Shown here: in pieces, positions 60,677 to 64,000 of the stretch
Numbering within the stretch: the stretch's first letter is position 1
How the letters are laid out: each line of letters starts with the position of its first letter
Assembly: GCF_004323635.1 (NCBI RefSeq)
Contig: NZ_CP036515.1
Location: forward strand, 1,971,501 to 2,035,500
From: Lichenihabitans psoromatis
GTDB lineage: Bacteria > Pseudomonadota > Alphaproteobacteria > Rhizobiales > Beijerinckiaceae
Direction of reading: 5' to 3'
DNA length: 64,000 nt
Translations under genes and position numbers: made by a program
The notes under the pieces: generated by a model
Seen by the model: the letters and a program-made list of their open reading frames with translations, nothing else
What the model was told of the DNA's origin: nothing
Database searches by the model: none

Positions 60677-61573
60677 TTATCGCCCCGATTGCGGGCTGCG
60701 AAGCGGCTCATCGGCGGAGGCCTCTGCTATCGATTCGATCGAGGGGAGGGTCCCCATATTCACATCATCCGGAATTTCGTCGGTCACGACGGTAAAGCCG
60801 ACGAGATTGGCCGGGCCGAAAGCTGTGGAGATCGCCACATCGGTCGCGTCCCGGCCACGCGCCATGACGATCCGGCCGATCCGAGCATGTTTGTGCCGGG
60901 CGTCAAACGTGTACCAGCGGCCATCCAGGAACACTTCGAACCAGGCGCTGAAATCCATCGGCGTATCGCCGACCGGGACTCCGATGTCGCCGAGGTAGCC
61001 GGTGCAATAGCGTGCCGGAATATTCATGCAGCGGCATAAGGTGACCGCGAGATGAGCAAAGTCGCGGCACACGCCGACCTGCTCGGCATGGCCTTCGCTC
61101 GCCGTCCGCGTGTTGCGCGCATGAGCATAGCCGAAGCTGATGCGCTGGTTGGCATAGGCCACGATGGCTTCGACACGTTGCCATCCGCGCGGACTATTGC
61201 CGAACAGCGACCAAGCGAGGTTGCTCAACGCCTCGGTGTCGCAATAGCGGCTTGCCAGCAGGAACACTAAAACATCGTCGGGCAGCTCCTCGACCGGAAT
61301 TTCCTTGGCATGAGGCGCATATTCGTCTTCAAGCCCGCTATCGCGAATAAGAAAGTCGCTGGTCAGGCGGGTTTCGCCGACAGGCGCAAGGATGCGGGTG
61401 ACGCGATTGCCGAAAGCATCCGTATAAACGCGCGAGGCGACCTGGGGCGTGAAGGTGATCTGCTGTGGCGTCAACAGATCCTGCTCGCGCGACGGATGCA
61501 CGCTGAGAAGAAAGAGCATCGGGGTGGGGATGTTACAGAAATATGTGATGTCGAAGCCGCAGCGTATTTTCAT
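60677..61573 (-). CDS. Transglutaminase-like protein with altered triad
   Basis: The 298-residue protein has a distinct N-terminal domain (IRCGFDITYFCNIPTPMLFLLSVHPSREQDLL) and a transglutaminase core. Cys169 in VGVCRDFAH and Asp224 in YTFDARH are present. At the expected histidine position the sequence is MDFSAWFEVFL, giving Ser209 instead of His. The family's usual GRIVMARGRDATDVAISTAFG tail follows. Activity may be lost, altered or rescued by another residue. It lies upstream of the other transglutaminase gene, in the same direction. Confidence 0.82.
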   Translation of the reverse strand: MKIRCGFDITYFCNIPTPMLFLLSVHPSREQDLLTPQQITFTPQVASRVYTDAFGNRVTRILAPVGETRLTSDFLIRDSGLEDEYAPHAKEIPVEELPDDVLVFLLASRYCDTEALSNLAWSLFGNSPRGWQRVEAIVAYANQRISFGYAHARNTRTASEGHAEQVGVCRDFAHLAVTLCRCMNIPARYCTGYLGDIGVPVGDTPMDFSAWFEVFLDGRWYTFDARHKHARIGRIVMARGRDATDVAISTAFGPANLVGFTVVTDEIPDDVNMGTLPSIESIAEASADEPLRSPQSGR

Positions 61574-61912
61574 CGTCGGATCACCGTCAGTTTCAACAAG
61601 CGGAAGGTCGGCGACGGGTCGAATGCCTTTCGGATCGATACCCGCCGTCTCCCATGGACGAACTGAGCATCATTTGCGCCATAATGGCAGCGCGATCCGC
61701 CTGACCCCGTTTTTTTAAGCGCTGATCCCGTCGAGAGGTTGCGCAAGATGAGCGTCTCTTCCATCGCCGCGACGGCGCCTCGGCCAATCGGCGTAGACGT
61801 TATGACTAAAAAAAAGGCAATTTGGAAAAATCGCAGATTTAATGTCTATTTTTGAGGTCGACGGCTTGCGTTTTATACCGAGCTGGTCAAATTAGCACAC
61901 CTGCGATGGTCC
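61574..61912. other. Non-coding region between transglutaminase gene and small RNA
   Basis: This stretch carries the promoter of the minus-strand transglutaminase gene and is AT-rich from about 61790 to 61880. Short open frames at 61570-61790 show no homology or ribosome site. Nothing else is recognised. Confidence 0.4.
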
Positions 61913-61939
61913 AAAAAAAAGGACCGCTAAAAGCGGCCC
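61913..61939 (-). terminator. Rho-independent terminator of the small RNA
   Basis: On the minus strand GGGCCGCT and AGCGGTCC form an eight-pair stem (one G-U) around a TTT loop, followed by eight T residues at 61920-61913. This is among the best terminators in the window and defines the transcript's direction. Confidence 0.88.
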
Positions 61940-62040
61940 AGAGTCTAGGGAGGAAACGCCCAAGAAGGGCATGCGACAACCAACGTCGCATGGGTAATAC
62001 TATGCTGCATTGCCGCAAAGGCAAGCTGTGTAACGAGGCG
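61913..62040 (-). ncRNA. Candidate trans-acting small RNA with anti-Shine-Dalgarno segment
   Basis: On the minus strand, about 120-128 bases form a row of hairpins and end in a strong terminator. In transcript order: TTGCC-tttgc-GGCAA; CATGCGAC-gttggtt-GTCGCATG; GCCC-ttctt-GGGC; an unpaired stretch containing TTTCCTCCCTAG; and GGGCCGCT-ttt-AGCGGTCC followed by eight T residues (61920-61913). An AT-rich promoter-like segment (CAATAAAATATAAAA) lies just upstream at about 62042-62060. The exposed CCTCCC is complementary to ribosome binding sites, as in the alpha-r14/NfeR1 and CcsR-type small RNAs of alphaproteobacteria. The 5' end is estimated. Alternatively it is the 3' end of the kinase message. 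Confidence 0.6.
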
Positions 62041-62145
62041 CCCTTTTATATTTTATTGTCTGTGGTAATTTTACAGCAGATAGGCTCGTCGAGATACGTT
62101 TGGCGCATTCGATCTTGCGCCGCCGTTATCGGCATCGAACAGACC

Positions 62146-63207
62146 TTAGATGCTGTCGGTGTTTGAAAACAGCATGGATGCGTGCGTCCCCGGTCCGTCG
62201 CTGCGATATTCGACCGTCGTCGCAAGCTTTGTTGCCATCGCCTTAACGATTGATCGACCGATCCCGGTCCTGGTGCCGGACTTTTCTGTGGCGACTTTGC
62301 CGACCCCTTCATCCTCGACGATCAGGCGCGTTTGGCGACAGGTCACGGCCTCGAGCCGCACGCGGATGGGACCGCTTCCGGTCGGATAGGCATATTTCAT
62401 CGCATTGATGACGAGTTCCGTCACGATGATGCCGATTGTCACCGCGGTGTCCGGGTTGATCTCGATCTCGTCGGCCAGCAGCACGAGTTGCGACGTGGCT
62501 TCCTGTGCATCGGCGGACTGGCGAAGATCCTCGATCAGTCCGGCCAGATAATGATGCAGCGCAACGGCCGTCACGTCGTCCGACGCATAGAGCCGACGAT
62601 GGACCTGGGCGATCGCCAGAACCCGCCGGTTCGCATCGGCCAATGCCGCGCGTGTGGCCGCATCGGCCGAACTTGCCTGCATGTGCAAGAAGGCTGCGAC
62701 GAGTTGAAGGCTGTTGCCGACCCGGTGATTGACCTCGCGCATCAGCACTTGCCGCTCTGCCGCCAGGGCCTCGAAGCGGTCTCGTGCCGCCCTGATCTCA
62801 CGGTCCGTTTCCGCTTTTTGCCGGCGTAAGGCCGTGCTTTCGATCGCCGAGCGGATCGCTGCATCGAGCAGATCATAGAAAGCGCCTTGAACGTCTTTGA
62901 CCACGTAATCGGCTGCGCCCGCCTTGAGGGCCGCGACCGCGATGCTGCTTTCGTTGGTGCCTGTCACGTAGATGACGGGCGGTGGATCGGGCAGGTCGCA
63001 AATGCGAAGCAGCGTCGTGAGACCGTCCTGTCCCGGCATATAATGGTCAAGCGCCACGCAATCGATCGTACCGGCCGCGATGCGGGCCAAGCCATCCTCG
63101 CCGCTCGAGACCGCCTCGACCGCATAGCCACGCCTCTGCAATTGCCGCTCGATAAGCCGAAGCAGGGCTGGGTCGTCGTCGATGTAAAGAATACGGGCGG
63201 ATGTCAC
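62146..63207 (-). CDS. Receiver-HisKA_2 histidine kinase
   Basis: The 353-residue soluble protein begins with a receiver domain: Asp10-Asp12 acidic patch, phosphoacceptor Asp54 in CVALDHYMPG, Thr83 and Lys104. A coiled linker follows, and then a HisKA_2-type dimerisation domain with His161 in REVNHRVGNSLQL, and an ATPase domain with N-box ELVINAMKYAYP and G-box GIGRSIVKAM. This arrangement (receiver before HisKA_2/HWE kinase) is common in alphaproteobacterial general stress and light signalling. It has no membrane segment or PAS domain. It follows the single receiver gene by six bases and is last in the cassette. Confidence 0.88.
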   Translation of the reverse strand: MTSARILYIDDDPALLRLIERQLQRRGYAVEAVSSGEDGLARIAAGTIDCVALDHYMPGQDGLTTLLRICDLPDPPPVIYVTGTNESSIAVAALKAGAADYVVKDVQGAFYDLLDAAIRSAIESTALRRQKAETDREIRAARDRFEALAAERQVLMREVNHRVGNSLQLVAAFLHMQASSADAATRAALADANRRVLAIAQVHRRLYASDDVTAVALHHYLAGLIEDLRQSADAQEATSQLVLLADEIEINPDTAVTIGIIVTELVINAMKYAYPTGSGPIRVRLEAVTCRQTRLIVEDEGVGKVATEKSGTRTGIGRSIVKAMATKLATTVEYRSDGPGTHASMLFSNTDSI

Positions 63208-63213
63208 GTGAGG

Positions 63214-63648
63214 TCAGGCCGGCTCGGGAACCTGCATGACGGATAGAAACAGCCCGAGCTGTCTCACCGCCTCGGCGAAATTTTGATAAATCACCGGTTT
63301 GGTGATGTAGACGTTGCAGCCAAGGTCATAGCAGCGTTGGATTTCAAGCTTGTCGTCGGTTGTGGTCAACATGATGACCGGTAGCCGCTTCAAGATGCTA
63401 TTCTCCTTGACGCGTTTCAGCACCTCGGCGCCGCTCATGTCCGGCAGGTTGAGATCGAGCAGGATCAGCAGCGGAGTAGCCTTGCGATCCGCCGGCAACC
63501 CGCGCTGTTGGAAAAGGTGAGCGAGCGCGCTGGCTCCATCGCCGAAATGCACGATCTCGTTTTCGACGCCTGCGCGGCGGAGGTTCTTTTCGATTAACCG
63601 AGCATGACCCTCGTCATCCTCGATCATGATGATGGTCGGTAGGGTCAT
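63214..63648 (-). CDS. Single-domain response regulator
   Basis: The 144-residue protein is a lone receiver of the Rcp1/CheY type: acidic Glu10-Asp11-Asp12, phosphoacceptor Asp65 in LLDLNLPDMSG, Thr96 in MLTTTDD and Lys117 in YITKPV. The loop between the second strand and Asp65 is extended (RGLPADRKATP), as in receivers that serve phytochrome-like kinases. Its start overlaps the upstream kinase stop (ATGA at 63648), so it is probably the direct partner of that kinase. Confidence 0.9.
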   Translation of the reverse strand: MTLPTIIMIEDDEGHARLIEKNLRRAGVENEIVHFGDGASALAHLFQQRGLPADRKATPLLILLDLNLPDMSGAEVLKRVKENSILKRLPVIMLTTTDDKLEIQRCYDLGCNVYITKPVIYQNFAEAVRQLGLFLSVMQVPEPA

Positions 63649-64000
63649 GATGATCCATCGTCCTCCGTCATGTCGGCGGCTTTCGGCAGCACTACCGTAA
63701 AGACGCTGCCGAGCCCTGGCTTACTATCGAGCCGGATGGTGCCTTGCAGTCTTCGAACCAGCGAGCGCACGTTGGCAAGCCCGATGCCTTCGCCCGGCTC
63801 GTCCTGTTGCCCGGCCCGACGAAAAAGTTCGAAGACGCGCTCGCGATCCTGCGGCTCGATACCCCTCCCGTTGTCGCTCACCTCGAATGTCACGGTCGTG
63901 GCGGATTCGTCGGCCGCGATGTGGATCCGACCGGGGACCCCCGGCTGCGGATATTTGACCGCATTCTCGACCAGGTTGGAAAACACCTGCTCGACCGCGA
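63645..64000 (-). CDS. Histidine kinase C-terminal part, cut by window end
   Basis: Only the HATPase domain is visible: AVEQVFSNLVENAVKYPQPG with the N-box Asn, VSDNGRGIEPQDRERVFELFRR with the G1 box, GEGIGLANVRSLVRRLQGTIRLDSKPGLGSVFTVVLP with G2. The frame is open through base 64000, so the sensor and dimerisation parts lie outside. The next gene overlaps its stop. Phytochrome-type kinases often stand in this position, but the missing N-terminus prevents a call. Confidence 0.88.
   Translation of the reverse strand, partial: AVEQVFSNLVENAVKYPQPGVPGRIHIAADESATTVTFEVSDNGRGIEPQDRERVFELFRRAGQQDEPGEGIGLANVRSLVRRLQGTIRLDSKPGLGSVFTVVLPKAADMTEDDGSS

Noticed and set aside
61852..62166. 104-codon open frame on the plus strand
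   Set aside because: Overlaps the hairpin array and the end of the kinase gene, has no ribosome site and no homology; the minus-strand RNA explains the region better.
1..64000. Prophage, IS elements, CRISPR or tRNA genes
   Set aside because: No transposase or integrase protein, no regularly spaced repeats and no cloverleaf-like sequence were found on reading.

Overview
The window reads as chromosomal DNA of a high-GC alphaproteobacterium, most likely Hyphomicrobiales (Rhizobiales). This is an inference from gene content: a MucR/Ros regulator, a SciP-like DUF1153 protein, a DUF1127 protein, a CsgH-type curli gene, an FdsGBA-type formate dehydrogenase with FdhD and FdsD, and an HWE/HisKA_2-type kinase. 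Genes are densely packed with many ATGA overlaps. I found no tRNA, rRNA, insertion sequence, phage or CRISPR. Long antisense open frames occur throughout, as expected for GC-rich codon use, and were discarded.

Layout. 0.5-6.8 kb: a secreted phytochelatin-synthase-like peptidase, a divergent sulfonate-type ABC system (ssuCB / ssuA), an MltB-family transglycosylase, a beta-propeller lactonase and a DUF202 protein. 6.9-8.8 kb: treZ without partners. 8.9-19.3 kb: a polyol locus, with a seven-gene minus-strand operon (ABC importer, DeoR regulator, GolD-like dehydrogenase, DhaK, DhaL) divergent from an FGGY kinase and a GlpD-like dehydrogenase. An inverted repeat lies between the two arms. 19.3-25.7 kb: diguanylate cyclase, MucR homologue with an excellent terminator, DUF1127 protein, YcaQ-type glycosylase, TerB-like protein and a GH26-like enzyme. 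25.9-30.2 kb: sulfate importer sbp-cysTWA. 30.2-34.2 kb: an NMT1/THI5-type importer with a RutR-like palindrome at its promoter. 34.5-36.3 kb: MerR regulator, SciP-like protein and an SDR broken by a stop at its catalytic tyrosine codon.

36.3-41.4 kb: curli locus csgA-csgH-csgB-csgF-csgG, divergent from a LuxR-type regulator coupled to a secreted protein of unknown function. 41.5-50.7 kb: small secreted and membrane proteins, Tag glycosylase, hydrolase, beta-barrel protein, NTF2-like proteins, CoA transferase, Tat-exported Gfo/Idh/MocA oxidoreductase and an SDR. 50.7-59.5 kb: LysR regulator and NAD-dependent formate dehydrogenase operon fdsG-fdsB-fdsA-MFS-fdhD-fdsD, with an ATAG-N7-CTAT site ahead of fdsG. 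59.6-61.6 kb: two transglutaminase-like proteins. 61.9-62.0 kb: a probable small RNA on the minus strand with an anti-Shine-Dalgarno segment and a Rho-independent terminator. 62.1-64.0 kb: a signalling cassette (histidine kinase cut by the window end, single-domain receiver, receiver-HisKA_2 kinase).

The most interesting signals are the small RNA, a near-identical motif at the same distance upstream of both ssuA and sbp, the two-route polyol locus, and the curli locus with its signal-less CsgH and neighbouring regulator.
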